DNA of 64,000 bases from contig CM038218.1 in assembly GCA_021442155.1 (NCBI GenBank), forward strand, positions 56,581,277 to 56,645,276, in the 5' to 3' direction. Numbering within the stretch: position 1 is the stretch's first letter; each line of letters starts with the position of its first letter. Under the pieces are notes generated by a model that made no database searches, was not told where the DNA came from, and saw only the letters and a list, made by a program, of their open reading frames with translations. Source of the DNA: Cymbidium sinense. Lineage: Eukaryota > Streptophyta > Magnoliopsida > Asparagales > Orchidaceae. The translations under genes and the position numbers were made by a program. Positions 10,963 to 23,340 of this stretch are shown here, piece after piece.

Positions 10963-13900
10963 TTGTAGGTTTAGGGTTTAGAGATTAGGGTTTAGGGATA
11001 ATTTTAGTGTTTAGGGTTAGATATATTTTTTAAAATTTTTATTTCTTCATTTTTTATTTTAATTAAGTAAATTTTAAGTTAGGTTTATTTAGTTTATGTT
11101 TATTTATTTTAGTTTTTCATTTTTTATTTTAAATTTGTTATTATTTTTTTTATTTAGCTTAGTTTATTTATTTAGGTTTATTTAGTTTTTTTTATTTTAG
11201 TTTAATTTTTTATGTTTAGGTTTAGGTTTAGGTTTATTTTTTTAGTTTAGTTTTAGTTTATTTTAATTTTTAGGTTTATGTTTATGTTTTTATTTTATTA
11301 TTTTAGGTTTATGTTTTAGGTTTATTTTTTAGTTTTATTTTTTGGTTTAGGTTTAGGTTTATTATTAGTTTATTTTATTTTATTTTGTTTAGGTTTAGGT
11401 TTTGGTTTAGGTTTTATTTATTCTAGTTTAGTTTATTTTAGTTTAGGTTTTGGTTTATTTTATTTCTATTTTAGGTTTAAGTTTTTCATAGTTTAGGGTT
11501 TATGTTTTATATTTTTTTTTTTTAGTTTTATTGTTTAGGCTTAGATTTTTATTTAGTTTCATTTTATTTTATTTTAGGTTTTCTTTTATTTTTTTTAGGT
11601 TTAGATTTAATTTTATTTTGGTTTTTATTTTATAATTTAGTTTAGGTTATTATTTATTTTATATTACTTTAGTTTTGATTTTTGATTTTATTTTCTTTCT
11701 AGGTTTAGGTTTAGGTTTAGGTTTAGGATTAAGTTTGAATTTATGTTTTTATTTTATTATTTTATTTTGGTTTAGATTTATTTATTTATTTTATTTTTAA
11801 GTTTTATTTAGTTTTGGTTTAGGTTTTTAGCTTTTTAGGGTTTATGGTTTTTTTATGTTTAGTGTTTAGGGTTTAGGTTGGGGTTTAGGATTTAGGGTTT
11901 AGGGTTTTAGCGATTAGGGTTTTAGGATTGGGTTTTAGGGTTTAGGTTTTGTAGTTTAGGTTTGGGTTTAGGTTTTTATAGTTTAATTTTTAATATTTAG
12001 TATTTAGTTTAGGGTTTAAACTTAGGGTTTAGGATTTTAGGTTTAGAAGTTTAGGTTTAAGGTTTAGGTTTTAGGTTTAGGGTTTAGTTTAAGGTTTAGT
12101 TAGTTAGGTTTAGGGTCAGGTGTAGGGTTTGGGTTTAGGCTTTGGTTAGGTTTAGTTTTAGGTTTAGGTTTTAGGGTTTAGGGTTTAGGTTTTAAGTTTA
12201 GATTTAGGTTTAGGGTTTGGGTTTATGGTTTAGGGTTTTAAATTTTAGTAGGTTTTTTATTTTTTATTTTATTATTTAATTTATTTTATTTTATTTTATT
12301 TAGTTTTATTTTAAAATTTTATTTAGTTTAGTTAATTAATTTTAGGTTTATTCATTTTTATATAAGTTTATTTTCTTGGTTTGTGTTTTTTATTTTAATT
12401 TAGTTTTATTTTTATTTTATTTTTTGGTTTAGGTTTATTTTTTATTTTTTAGGTTTAGGTTTTAGGTTTTCATTTTAAGTTAATTTTTTGTATTATTTTT
12501 TAGTTTAAGTATAGGTTTATTTTAGTATATTTTATTTTATTTAGTTTGAGGTTTATGTTTAGTTTATTTTAGGTTTAGGTTTATATTTTATCTATTTTAC
12601 TTTAGTTTATTTTAATATAGGTTTAGGCTTATTTTATTTTATTTATTTTAGGTTTAGTTTTTTTTTAGGGTTTAGGATTATTTAATTTATTTTTAGGTTT
12701 ATTTTTAAGTTTAGGTTTTAAATTATTTTTTATTTTATTCTCTTTTAGGTTTATTTTATTTTTATTTTACATTTAATTTTTATTTTATTTTGGTTTTTAG
12801 TTTTAGGTTTATTTTATTTTTTAGTTTAGTTTAGGTGTTTATTTATTTTATTTGACTTTAGTTTTACTTTTTATTTTGTTTTATTTTTTACTTTAGGTTT
12901 AGGTTTTAGTTTAGGTTTTTAAGTTTTTGATTATATTATTTTATTTAAGTTGTGGTTTTTTAATTTATTTTATTTTTAAGCTTTATTTAGTTTATGTTTT
13001 GGTTTTTTAGTTTTTAGGGTCTAGGGTTTATGGTTTAGGGTTTAGGGTTTAGGTTTAGGGTTTATGATTTGGGATTTAGGGAGGGTTATTGGTTTTAGGG
13101 TTTAGGGTTTAGGGTTTTAGGGTTTAGGGTTGAATGTATAGGGTTTAGGAATAGTTTTAGGGTTTAGGGTATAGGGCTAGGGTTTTTCTTTTTAATTTTT
13201 AATTTTTATTTATGTTTATTTTTTTTTATTTAGTTAATATAATTTATTTATGTCTATTTATTTTAGTTTAGGTTTTTATTTTAATTTATTTTTTAGGTTT
13301 AGGTTTAGGTTTATGTTTATTTTTTAGTTTAGTTTTATTTTTATTTTATTTTAGGTTTAGGTTTATGTTTTATTTCATTTTAGGTTTAAGTTTTAGGTTT
13401 TTATATTTTAGGTTTTATTAATTTAGGTTTAGGTTTATTTTTAGTTTATTTTTTTTATTTAGTTTAGGTTTAGGTTTAGTTTAGGTTTAGGGTTTAGCAT
13501 TTAGGGATTTTAGGGTTCAGGGTTTTGGCTTTAAAGTATAAGGTTTAGGGTTTAGGTTTTAGGATTTAGGATTTTGGGATTAGGGGTTTTAAGGTTTACG
13601 GTTTGGGGGTTAGGTTGAAGGTTTTACAGTTTAGGGTTTGGGGTTTGTGGTTTAGGGTTTAGGGATTAGGGTTTTAGTGTTTATGGTTTAAGGTTTAGGG
13701 TTTAGGGTTTTTAGGTTTATTTTTTATATCCAAGTTTAAGTTTAGGTTTTTAATTTATTTTTGTTAGGTTTAGTTTTTATGTTTTTATTTTAGGTGTATT
13801 TTTAGGTTTTCTTTTTTAGTTTAGGTTTATGTTAATTTTTACTTTCTTTTATTCTATTTAGTTTGGTTTAGGTTTCGACTAGTTTATTATAGGTTTAGGT

Positions 13901-14575
13901 TTAAGTTTTATTTATTTTAGTGTAGGTTTAGATTTATTTTTTTTATTTTAGGTTTTTTTTTTTAGTTTAGGGTTTAGGTTTTATTTTTTATTTATTTCTA
14001 GGTTATATTTTTATGTTTATTTTTTAGGTTTAGGTTTCATTTATTTTTTATTTTATTTTATTTTAGGTTTATTTTATTTTTATTTTATGTTTAGTTTTTA
14101 TTTTATTTAGGTTTTTAATTTTTTTAATTTAGTTTTTTGGTTTTATTTATATATTTTATTTAGTTTTATTTTTTATTTATTTTCTTTTAGGATTAGGTTT
14201 ATATTTAGGTTTTAGTTTATGTTTTTATTTTATTTTATTTTATTATTTTATTTTGGTTTATATTTTTTAAATTATTTTATTTTTAGGTCTTTTTTTTGTT
14301 TAGGTTTAGGTTTACAGCTTTTTTAGGGTTTAGGGTTTAGGGATTAGTGGTTAAGGTTTGGGGTTTAGGGTTTAGGATTTAGGGGTTAGGGTTTGGGGTT
14401 TAGGGTTTAGTGTTTAGGGATTTATTTTTTTAGGTTCAGGGTTTAGGGTTTAGGGTTTAAGTTTTATGGCTTAGGGTTTAGAAATTAGGGTTTTAGGGCT
14501 TAGGGTTTAGGGTTTTAAGGGTTTAGGGTTTAGGTGTTAGGTTTAGGGTTCACGTTTTAGTTTAGTGGTTTGGGT

Positions 14576-14625
14576 TTTTGATTTTTTTAACAAAGAAGAA
14601 ATTCAAATTCAACATTTCTTCTTTT
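14576..14625 (-). pseudogene. Stub of GRP 3' UTR
   Basis: About 50 bases match the extreme end of the GRP 3' UTR module (T-run, aacaaagaagaaattc, then attcaacatttcttctttt). The sequence then passes into T/A-rich satellite at about 14625. Its left edge is the same as that of the full modules, so it is a shortened copy. A short T-rich open frame on the other strand across this site has no sign of being a gene. Confidence 0.7.
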
Positions 14626-16666
14626 GTTTATATAGTTTATTTTTTATTTATTTTAGTTTATTTTATTTTATATTTTTATTTATGTTTACTTTTTACTTTT
14701 ATTTATGTTTACTTTTTATTTCTATTTAGTTTAGTTTATTTATTATTGGTTTGTTTATTTTAGTTTAAGTTTATTTTTTAGTTGAGTTTTTTTTATATTT
14801 TATTTTTTAGGTTTAGGTCTTATTTTTTTATTTTTAATTTAGGATTAGGTTTTATTTTATATTTTTAGGTTTATTTTTATGTTTTATTTTTTAGTTTAGG
14901 TTTATTTTTTAGTTTATTTTATTTTATTTAGTTTAGGCTTATTTTAGGTTTAGGTTTAGCTTTTATTTATTTTAATTTATTTTATTTTAGTTAAGGTTTA
15001 GTTTTATTTTATTTTCTTTTTTATTTTATTTTAGGCTTAGTTTTTTTTTAGTTTAGGGTTTAGGTTTTATTTTTATTTATTTTTAGATTTAGTTTTTAGG
15101 TTTAGGTTTTTATTTAGTTTTTATTTTATTTTATTTTAGGTTAAATTTATTTTTATTTTATATTTTTATTTTATTTTATTTAGGTTTGTTATTCTTATGT
15201 TTATTTTATTTTTTAGTTTTATTTATGTTATTATTTATTTTATTTCTGTTTATTTTTTATTTTTTAGTTTAGGTTTAGGTTTTAGTTTAGGTTTTTATTT
15301 TATTTTATTTGATTTAGGTTTTGGTTTTTTTATTTATTTTATTTTATGTTTTAAATAGTTTAAGTTTAGGTTTTTTAGGTTTTTACAATTTAGGGTTTAG
15401 GGTTTAGGGTTTACGATTTATGGTTAGGGTTTAGGGTTTAGGGTTTAGGGTTTAGTGTTTAGGCTTTAGGGTTTAGGGTTTTTAGGGTTTAGGGTTTAGG
15501 GTTAGCTAAGGGTTTATGGTTAGTTTAGGGTTTAGGCTTTAGGGTTTAGGGTTAGTTTAGGGTTTAGGATTTAGTGTTTTAGGGTTGAGGTTTTAGGTTT
15601 AGGGTTCAGGTTTTATGTTAAGGTTTAGGGTTAGTTTAGGGTTTAGGGTTTAGTGTTATATGGTTTAGGGTTTAGGGTTTAGGGTTTAGAGTTTAGGTTT
15701 AAAGTTTAAGGTCAAGGTTAGGGTTATGGTTATGGTTTAGGGTTTGAGATTAAGGGTTTCGAGTTTAGGATTTAGGTTTAGTTTAGGGTTTTGTGTTTTA
15801 GGTTTTCTAGGGTTTTGGGTTTATGATTTAGGTTTAAGGTTTAGGGTTTAATGTTTAGGGTTGTAGGTTTAGAGTTTAGAGTTTATGGTTTAAGGTTAGT
15901 TTTATGGTTTAGGGTTTAGGCTTTAGGGTTAGGGTTTTATTTATTTATTTATTTCTCAAATTAAGTAAACTGGTAGGTTCAAGTTTATTTAGTTTATTTT
16001 TTATTTTTTTTAATTTATTTTATTTTATTTATTTTGGTTTAGGTTGATTTTTATTTTTATTTACTTTAGTTTATTTATTTTAGGTTTAATTATTTTAGTT
16101 TAGGTTTTTTATTTTAGTTTATTATTTAGGTTTAGGCTTATGTTTTAATTTAGTTTTATTTTTATTTTATTTTTTAGGTTTAGGTTTTTATTTTATGTTT
16201 ATTTTTTAGGGTTTTGGTTTTATTTTTTATTCAATTTTAGTTTTTATTTTTAGCTTTAGGTTTTTATTTAGTTTTTATTTTATTTTATTTTAGGTGTATT
16301 TTATTTTTATTTCATGTTTAGTTTTAATTTTATTTAGGTTTTATTCTCTAATTTAGTTTAGGTTTTAATTTATTTTATTTTAGTTTATTTTTTATTTCTT
16401 ATTTTATTTCTTTTAGGATTAGGTTTAGGTTTAGGTTTTTGTTTATGTTTTTATTTTATTTTATTTTTTATTATATTTTGGCTTAGTTTTTTTATTTATT
16501 TATTTTTTAAGTTTCATTTAGTTTAGGTTTAGCTTTTTAGCTTTTTAGGGTTTAAGGTTTAGTGTTTTTTTTTGGATTTAGTGTTTAGGGTTTAGGGTTT
16601 AGGGTTTAGGGTTTTAGGGTTTAGGGTTTAGGGTTTAGGATTTAGAGTTTAGGGTTTAGGGTTTTT
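14626..16666 (+). repeat. Telomere-like satellite
   Basis: T/A-rich block 14626-15380, TTTAGGG-rich block about 15385-15940, boundary motif at 15958-15977 (aaattaagtaaactggtagg), T/A-rich block to 16540, and a short TTTAGGG-rich block ending at the T-run of the next GRP module. No coding sequence is seen. Confidence 0.9.
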
Positions 16667-17127
16667 ATTTTTTTTAACAAAGAAAAATTCATATTTAACC
16701 TTTCTTCTTTTCGATTTCATAAACCAAGTAACACACCAAGTTTTTTATGACATAAGCGACGACATAGATGAAAAAAGAGCAAGCATAGAGGAAATCAAAA
16801 ACCATAGATAACTAGAACTATCTTTATTGTAAAGACATACTTCCATAAGTAGTAGATCGGATCGATCGTTCTTCATTTTCTCCAGTTCCCATCAGAAGCA
16901 CCTAGGCCTCTCGAATAGCAGGATCCACCATCATATCCCTTATCTCTCCCTCTACCACCACCACAGTTGTAACCTTCATCCTCCTCCATAACCACCTTCG
17001 CAACCACCACCTCCATATTGACCCGGCCTCAGTTTCCCCACCACCATGCAAAATTGCCTCCTTTTCCTCCAGATCTGCGAGCATGGTTGATAATGATGTT
17101 CTTGCTGTAAAGGTTCTGCCTATTATT
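16667..17127 (-). pseudogene. Glycine-rich RNA-binding protein 3' fragment, pseudogene
   Basis: Read on the minus strand, the module starts at about 17127 inside the end of an RRM (residues like NGQNLYSKNIIIN, where GRPs have NGxNLDGRNITVN). It then passes through a broken glycine-rich tail ending in GYDGG and GNWRK with a stop at 16873-16875, followed by about 200 bases of 3' UTR that end in a T-run at 16667 (an A-run on the sense strand). The first two thirds of the gene, including the start and RNP motifs, are absent. At least one frameshift breaks the glycine tail: GGY-type codons turn into VV/WW-rich reading. GRPs of this family bind RNA in nucleus and cytoplasm; this copy cannot do so. 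Satellite lies on both sides. Confidence 0.85.
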
Positions 17128-19171
17128 AGGGTTAAGGTTTTAGTTTAGGTTTATTTTTAAAATTTATTTAGTTGCTTTACGTTTAGGTTTAGGATTTGGG
17201 GTTCAGGGTTTAGGGTTTAGGGTTAGGGTTTAGGATTTAGAGTTTAGGGTTCAAGGTTTAGGTTTTTCTGTTTTAGGGTTTATGCTTTTAGGGTTTAGGG
17301 TTTAGGGTTAAGGCTTAGGGTTTAGGGTTTAGGGTTTACAGTTTAGGGTATAAGGTTTATGGTTGTAGCTTTATGGTTTAGGGTTTAGGGTTTAGGGTCT
17401 ATGTTATTTTTTTATTTAAAATTAAGTAAACCGGTACGTTTATGTTTATCTAGATTATTTACTTTATTTTTTATTTATCTTAGATTTTTATTTTTCATTT
17501 TTATTTAGTTTAGTTTATTTATCTTAAGTTTATTTATTTCATTTTAAGTTTTTTTATTTTAGTTTATTTTTTAGGTTTTAGGTGTTTTTTAGGTTTATTT
17601 TAAAGGTTTCATTTTTTAGTTTATTTTTAGTATATTTTATTTTATTAAGTTTAGATTTAGGTTTTTTTTTATTTTAGTTTAATTTATTTTAGTTTAGGTT
17701 TAAGTTTATTTTATTTTTATTTTAGGTTTAGGTTTTTTTTTTAGTTTTGAGTTTTGGTTTTATTTTTTATTTATTTTTTAAGTTTAGGTTTTTATTTAAT
17801 TTTTATTTTATTATATTTTAGGTTTATTTTATTTTTATTTTACATTTAGTTTTTATTTTATTTAGGTTTTTTATTCTTAGGTTTATTTTATTTTTTTAGT
17901 TTAGTTTATGCTTTTATTTATTTTATTTTAGTGTATTTTTATTAGTTTATTTTATTTTATTTTATTTTTAGGTTTGGGATTAGGTTTTAGTTTAGGTTTT
18001 TATTTTTTTTATTTTTTATTATATTAGGTTTAGGCTTATTTATTTATTTTATTTTTAAGTTTAGGTTTTGGTTTAGGTTTTTTTATTTATTTTATTTTTA
18101 AGTTTAAATTAGTTTAAGTTTTGGTTTTTAGGCTTTAGGCTTTAGGGTTTTGGGTTTTTAGGGCTTAGGGTTTGGGTTTAGGGTTAGTTTAGGGTTTTGG
18201 GTTTAGGGTTTAAGGTTTAGAGTTTTAGGTTTTTTAGGGTTTTGGGTTCTAGGTTCAAGGTTTAGGGTTTAGGGTTTTTTTAATTAACTAAAATAATAGG
18301 TTTAGGTTTACTTAGTTTATTTAGTTTTTTTATTTTTCTAATTTTGGATAGGTTTATTTTTTTATTTTTATTTAGTTTGGTTTATTTATTTTTGGATTAT
18401 TTATTTTAGTTTAGGTTTTTTATTTTAGTTTATTTTTTAAGTTTAGGTTGTTGATTTATGTTTTTTTTTAGTTTTATTTTTAGGTTTATGTTTAAGCTTT
18501 TATTTTATTCTTTTAGGTTTAGGTTTTAGTTTTTATTTTAGGTTTATTTTTATGTTTTTGTTTTAGATTAGGTTTAGGTTTATTTTTTAGTTTATTTTAT
18601 TTTATTTAGTTTAGGGTTTAGGTTTATTTAATTTAGTTTTGTTTATTTTAGTTTTGGTTTATGTTTATTATAATTTATTTATTTTAGGTTTAGGTTTTTT
18701 TTAGCTTAGGGTTTTGGTTTTATTTTTTATTTATTTTTTGGTTTATCTTTTAGTTTAGGTTTTTATTTAGTTTTTATTTTATTTTATTTGAGGTTTATTT
18801 TATTTTTATTTTACATTTAGTTTTTATTTTATTTACACTTTTTATTTTTAGGTTTATTTTATTTTTAATTTTAGTTTTAGGTTTTAGTTATTTAATTTTT
18901 ATTTTGTTCTTATTTTTTATTTTATTTTATTTTTATGTTTAGGTTTAGGTTTAGGTTTAGGTTTTAGTTTAGGTTTTTATTTATTTTATTTATTTATTTT
19001 ATTTAGCTTAGATTTATTTATTTATTTTATTTTTAGGTTTTATTTAGTTTAGGTTTATGTTTTAGGTTTTTAGGGTTTAGGGTTTAGGGTTTAGGGTTTA
19101 TGGTTTAGGGTTTAAGGTTTAGAGTTTAGGATTTAGGATTGTAGGTTTTAGGGTTTAGGGTTTTTGGTTTT
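17128..19171 (+). repeat. Telomere-like satellite
   Basis: TTTAGGG-rich block 17170-17400, boundary motif near 17419 (aaattaagtaaaccggtacg), T/A-rich block, weak TTTAGGG-rich block 18130-18275, degenerate boundary near 18281 (taattaactaaaataatagg), T/A-rich block, then TTTAGGG-rich 19065-19165. No gene is seen. Confidence 0.9.
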
Positions 19172-19231
19172 TTTTAAGAGAATAAATTCATATTCAACAT
19201 TTCTTATTTTTGATTTCATAAACCATGTAAC
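19172..19231 (-). pseudogene. GRP 3' UTR stub cut by block A
   Basis: Starts like every GRP module (T-run, aagagaataaattcatattc, attcaacatttcttattttt, gatttcat) and breaks off after the word aaccatgtaacaaacca. Full modules continue there with agttttctaagacac. The break coincides with the first base of the block A repeat unit (aaaccaggga), so the foreign DNA joined inside a GRP copy. Confidence 0.75.
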
Positions 19232-19320
19232 AAACCAGGGAAGTGAGGTAATCAAATGACCTCCTTGGGGGCTAGCTAAAGCCTCGTGTTCCCAAGATGT
19301 CCAGACTATATACCCATTAC
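19232..19320 (+). repeat. 89-base repeat unit, copy in block A
   Basis: The word aaaccagggaagtgagg, followed by aatgacctccttgg and ending tatacccatt, matches three units in block B at 41494-41580, 41765-41848 and 42011-42098. In block A only this one copy is kept, and it marks the junction with the satellite. Confidence 0.85.
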
Positions 19321-21719
19321 CATTCAATCTTATATAAATCAACACATGAATAGAGAAAAGAGAACTCAACATTCATAAACTTAAGCTATAAGCACATGCA
19401 TTTCTTCTGTATTTATAACTCGCATCATAACACATATTATTATTCATTTATAAGCTTTTCAAAAATACATTTTGGATTTAATGGTGATAATAGCCATGCA
19501 TATAATAAATTAAATCAACACATGTAAGCTTACATAAAGGAAATCCATTTTATTTTACTTGATTTTGAAAAGATGGATGCATTAATTCAAATGACATACC
19601 AAATTTAACATGATTGGAAATAGGACAATCAAATATAAGCATGTGATTCATTCAACCAAAGTAGTTCTTAAGGACAATCAAATCAAATAAGATTATTTAA
19701 ATCAAACCAAAGTTTCTTTATTAATTATGTTTTGGATCTGATTTTATCTAAAGAGGAGAAGAGAAATCATCACTTGTTTTTTAAACTCATTCCCACATTA
19801 GTGATTTAATTTAATTTAAGGAAATATAATTAAGCTGATTTTTTGGGTTTATTAAGTTTAGCCCTTAATTAGATGAATTTATTATGCTTACCTATGTCAC
19901 CTTAAAGTAATTAACTAAATAATTATTAGCCAACATGATATTCATGGAAAATAAACTTGCAATGATCCTAAGAAATAAAGGGGGCCTAATGCAATTGGCT
20001 CATGATTAATAGTTAATTTGATTAAGGGACTTAATTAATTACTCTTATAGTTAATTTCATTAAACTCTTTAGGTAATTAAACACCTAAAGATCTACCTCA
20101 TGATTTAATTAATTAAGGTGTGATGTGATTATGATTTCAATTTGATTAAGTGATTTAATTAATTAGTTAAATCTTAATTAATTTCATTTTAAAAAAGGGT
20201 GAAATGAACTTAGGGACAGTGGTCCCAACCCTATTCCTTAGTTCACTTATTATTGAACAATGATTAATAAACTTAATTAACCAATTTATTATTATTCATG
20301 GGATTAATTAATCATTAATTAACTTATAAGAGTATTTAAGGTTTAATAAGTCAATTTTCCTAATTAAGTGAGCAATAAATCCAAATAAAACCATGGGAGG
20401 AAGAGGTCAACCCATTAAATTAACCCACAAAATTTGGGATTAATTGCTCAAGTAATTAAGGAGTAATTAAGCTAATAAATTTTGTAATTAAACCTTAATT
20501 AAATATTAATTACTATTCAAAATAAGTTAAGATTATTTTTAATTAACTCTCCTTTAAAATACCTTTAAAATGAGTATTTATTTTCATTTGTTTTATTTCT
20601 CTATGATTTTTTATGATTTTTAGAAGTTTCAGCTATTAAAAATGATTAATTAAGCATAATTAAAGCTTAATCCTATTGGTGCCACGTGGTGCTGTGGGAT
20701 TGGCTACTTAAAACTTATCCAACTTCGGTGCTTCATGGAAGTGGTGGACAAGCTTTCTAATCAAATAAAATCCCAAATCAGATGTGGGTCATTATCAACA
20801 AAACAAAGTATTCCATTGATCACTTGAGAGCTTACGCGAAATCAACCAGGATCCCTTTGACATCGATGAGGATCAATTGCCAAGATCACACGAGATGCAA
20901 ATTTTCTTTAAAAAACTCCAACCCATTTTTGTTTAAGGATCAATTTTGGATGCATACCACATCAGAGCTCAAGGCCGGTGGCTCAAACGATTGAGGAAGC
21001 TTCATCTAAGAAGCCATTGAGATAGTGGATCAATTCCTCGTTGAAGGCCACAAATAGATTATTTGGAGCTCAACTTTGATTGAAGTCCCACCTTCGGTGC
21101 ATAGGAAGCTTAGGAGATGATTCGTTCTTGCTCGATGAGGCCTACAGAAGGTGCGCAAAGTAATTTGAGTTTCATGGAGAAATGGGGAAGTTAAGTCAAA
21201 AATGGGCCTATTTCAAGATGGATGGGAATGGAATTTTGATCGAGGAACAAACTTAGGAGCTTAGGGAATGGCTATAGCAGGTCATCTTGGTTAGCTAGGG
21301 CTCTGAGGAATGATTTTTGTGTGTGTTTGAGTGCAAATGAGGGGGTGCATACATCCCTTCATCTTTATCGGAAGGTGGTAGCATGTTTGGCTTCTAGTGG
21401 TTGTCCGACCATCTCAGGCAGTCCTTGGTGGCATGGAGGAGGTGAGTTGGCTCGGCTTGGTTGGTTGAAGGTGTGGATGTGGCTGCCAATGAGGAATCAT
21501 GGGTGTCCTATGGGTTTCAAATGCTCCTAAGGGGAGGGTAAGGTGATTTCACCTCTCATGGGTCATGGTCGACCCAACCACCCCTTGGTCAGTTGGCGTG
21601 TCTAGGTGCTTAGGTGGACCATTGGGAGAGTACTAAGTGGCCAAGGAATGGAAATGACAACTTACATGAGTGATTTGTGTCATGTGATGCCCTTGACCTA
21701 AGGGTAAAATGATCATGTG

Positions 21720-23340
21720 GCATTGTATTTGATTTGGACAGATTTGAAATGAGGCAAAAGTGGGTTAGCCCAAATTTCAACTCAATTGGAGTGCATTTCA
21801 TTAGGTTTGGCTCAATTTGACTCATTTAAAATTGGGTTAGGTTGGGTTAGGATGACCAATTCATCAAATTGGGTCAAACCAAGGATTGGGTCAAGTTCAT
21901 ATGATCATTTGGGATTTTTTGGTTATATTGGTTTGGTTTAGTTTGGCTTAGATTTGATTTTGGCTCATTTGAATTCATTTGGGTCAAATGGGTTAAGTTG
22001 ACCAATTTGACCAAATTGGCCAAATTGGCTTGGGTTGGGTGTTATTTTGGGTTTAGTTGACCAATTGAAGATGATTGTAGGCTTTGGTTTCAATTAATTC
22101 AGATTTGGTTTTGATATAGGCCAACTTGAAATTTTAGGTCAATTTGGGCTACGTAGGTCAATTGGGTTCAATTAGGTCTAATCATGGCTTTGGTCAAGTT
22201 CAACAATCAATTTGGAATGAACTTGAACTATTGGTTGCAATCAATTTAGTTTATATTTTGATTTGACCCAATTAGGTCTTTTATGTCAATTTGGGTCAAC
22301 TTGGGTCAAGAAGGACAATTGGATTTGGTTTGACTCAATTGAAGGTTAAGTTATATTCAAATATTTATTTTGATTTGGTATGAATCATTGGGTTTGGTTT
22401 AGGTTACAATTTGGCTAGTTTTGTTCATATGGGTTAAGGGGTTGACTTGGTCAGGTGACCAAGTTGACTTGGGTTTGACAATTGACAATTGATCAACCTA
22501 GGGTGATCAATCATGATGGGTGGGCTTGTTCAATCTAATATGAGTAGGATTATAACTTGGCTCAAATAGGTCAAATTTTCCACTTTGGGTCAAGTGAACC
22601 AATTGTGTTTGGTTGGCTTGATTTTGGGATGAGTTTGATTTAGTTGAGTTAATATATGGATTTGGGATTAATATATAAATTCAATTGCAATTGGCTTGGG
22701 TTCAAATGGGTTTGGTTCATTTAAAGTCAAAAGGGTTAAGTTGGGTTTGACTTGGGTTGATTTTTGTTTGGCTTGATGATTGAAAATTTCATTTATAATT
22801 GTGAATATGATTGAAGGTATCATTCATTCATGAAAAAATCAATTGAATTTGGGTTTTGGAATGAAAGAATTTGGCTAAGTCCATGGAGTTGGGTCATGTG
22901 GCTTATGTTTGGATTTTGATTTGGTTTGATTTAGTTTTGATGATTTAAATGTATATTTCATTTAAATTTATGAAGGTGATTGAAAATATGATTGATTGTG
23001 AGAAAATCAATTGAGTTTGACTTGATTTGGATTAAGATTTGGCTAAGTCCATGGGATAGGTCATATGTCTTAGGAAGGGTTTTGATTTGATTTGATTTAG
23101 TTTGATTTAGTTTGATGTAGATTTGATTTATATTTAGAAAGATGATTCAAGATATAAATTTATTATGAGAAAATCAATTGATTTGGATTAAGATTTGGCT
23201 AAGTTCATGGGATAGGTCATATGGCTTAGGAAGGGTTTCAAGTTTGGATTTGATCATGAGCTTCAATCATTTGGTTTTGGAATTTGGGTTTGGATTTGGA
23301 TTTGAATTTAATGTTTGAATTGAACTTGAGGTTTGCTTTT
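21720..23340 (+). repeat. Degenerate minisatellite of TCAAATTGGG-like words
   Basis: Long stretch in which words such as gggtcaaattgg, ttgggtcaa, ttgaccaatttg and tttggtttgat recur at irregular spacing. It is G/T-rich on this strand and has no open frame of note. The matching stretch is 44690-46320. It looks like an old tandem repeat that has decayed. Confidence 0.7.

Larger units (their letters stand above)
2563..14575 (+). repeat. Telomere-like satellite, long array of ~1-kb units
   Basis: Alternating T/A-rich and TTTAGGG-rich blocks. The boundary motif recurs near 3588, 4632, 5557, 6831, 7806, 9044, 10081 and 11060, giving steps of 925-1274 bases. After each motif the text returns to tttaggtttatttagttta. 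TTTAGGG-rich blocks lie near 3300-3575, 4360-4625, 5430-5550, 6360-6830, 7600-7770, 8590-9040, 9890-10070, 10830-11015, 11835-12250, 13010-13185, 13480-13715 and 14310-14570. Longer-range likeness at about 3.1-3.2 kb (for example 8312 with 11527, and 9331 with 12451) suggests a three-unit super-repeat. No gene is present. Short low-complexity reading frames here are by-products of the T-rich composition. Confidence 0.9.

Noticed and set aside
14578..14763. 61-codon Phe/Tyr/Leu-rich membrane protein
   Set aside because: Low-complexity translation of T/A-rich satellite across a GRP 3' UTR stub. Similar frames arise wherever stops are absent by chance.
1..16666. CRISPR-like or minisatellite array of short identical repeats
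   Set aside because: Short words recur without fixed repeat-spacer geometry. The real periods are about 7 bases (telomere units) and about 1 kb.
20782..21530. Small genes in duplicated noncoding DNA
   Set aside because: The open frames are not kept in the matching segment (43500-44550), where stops and indels change them.
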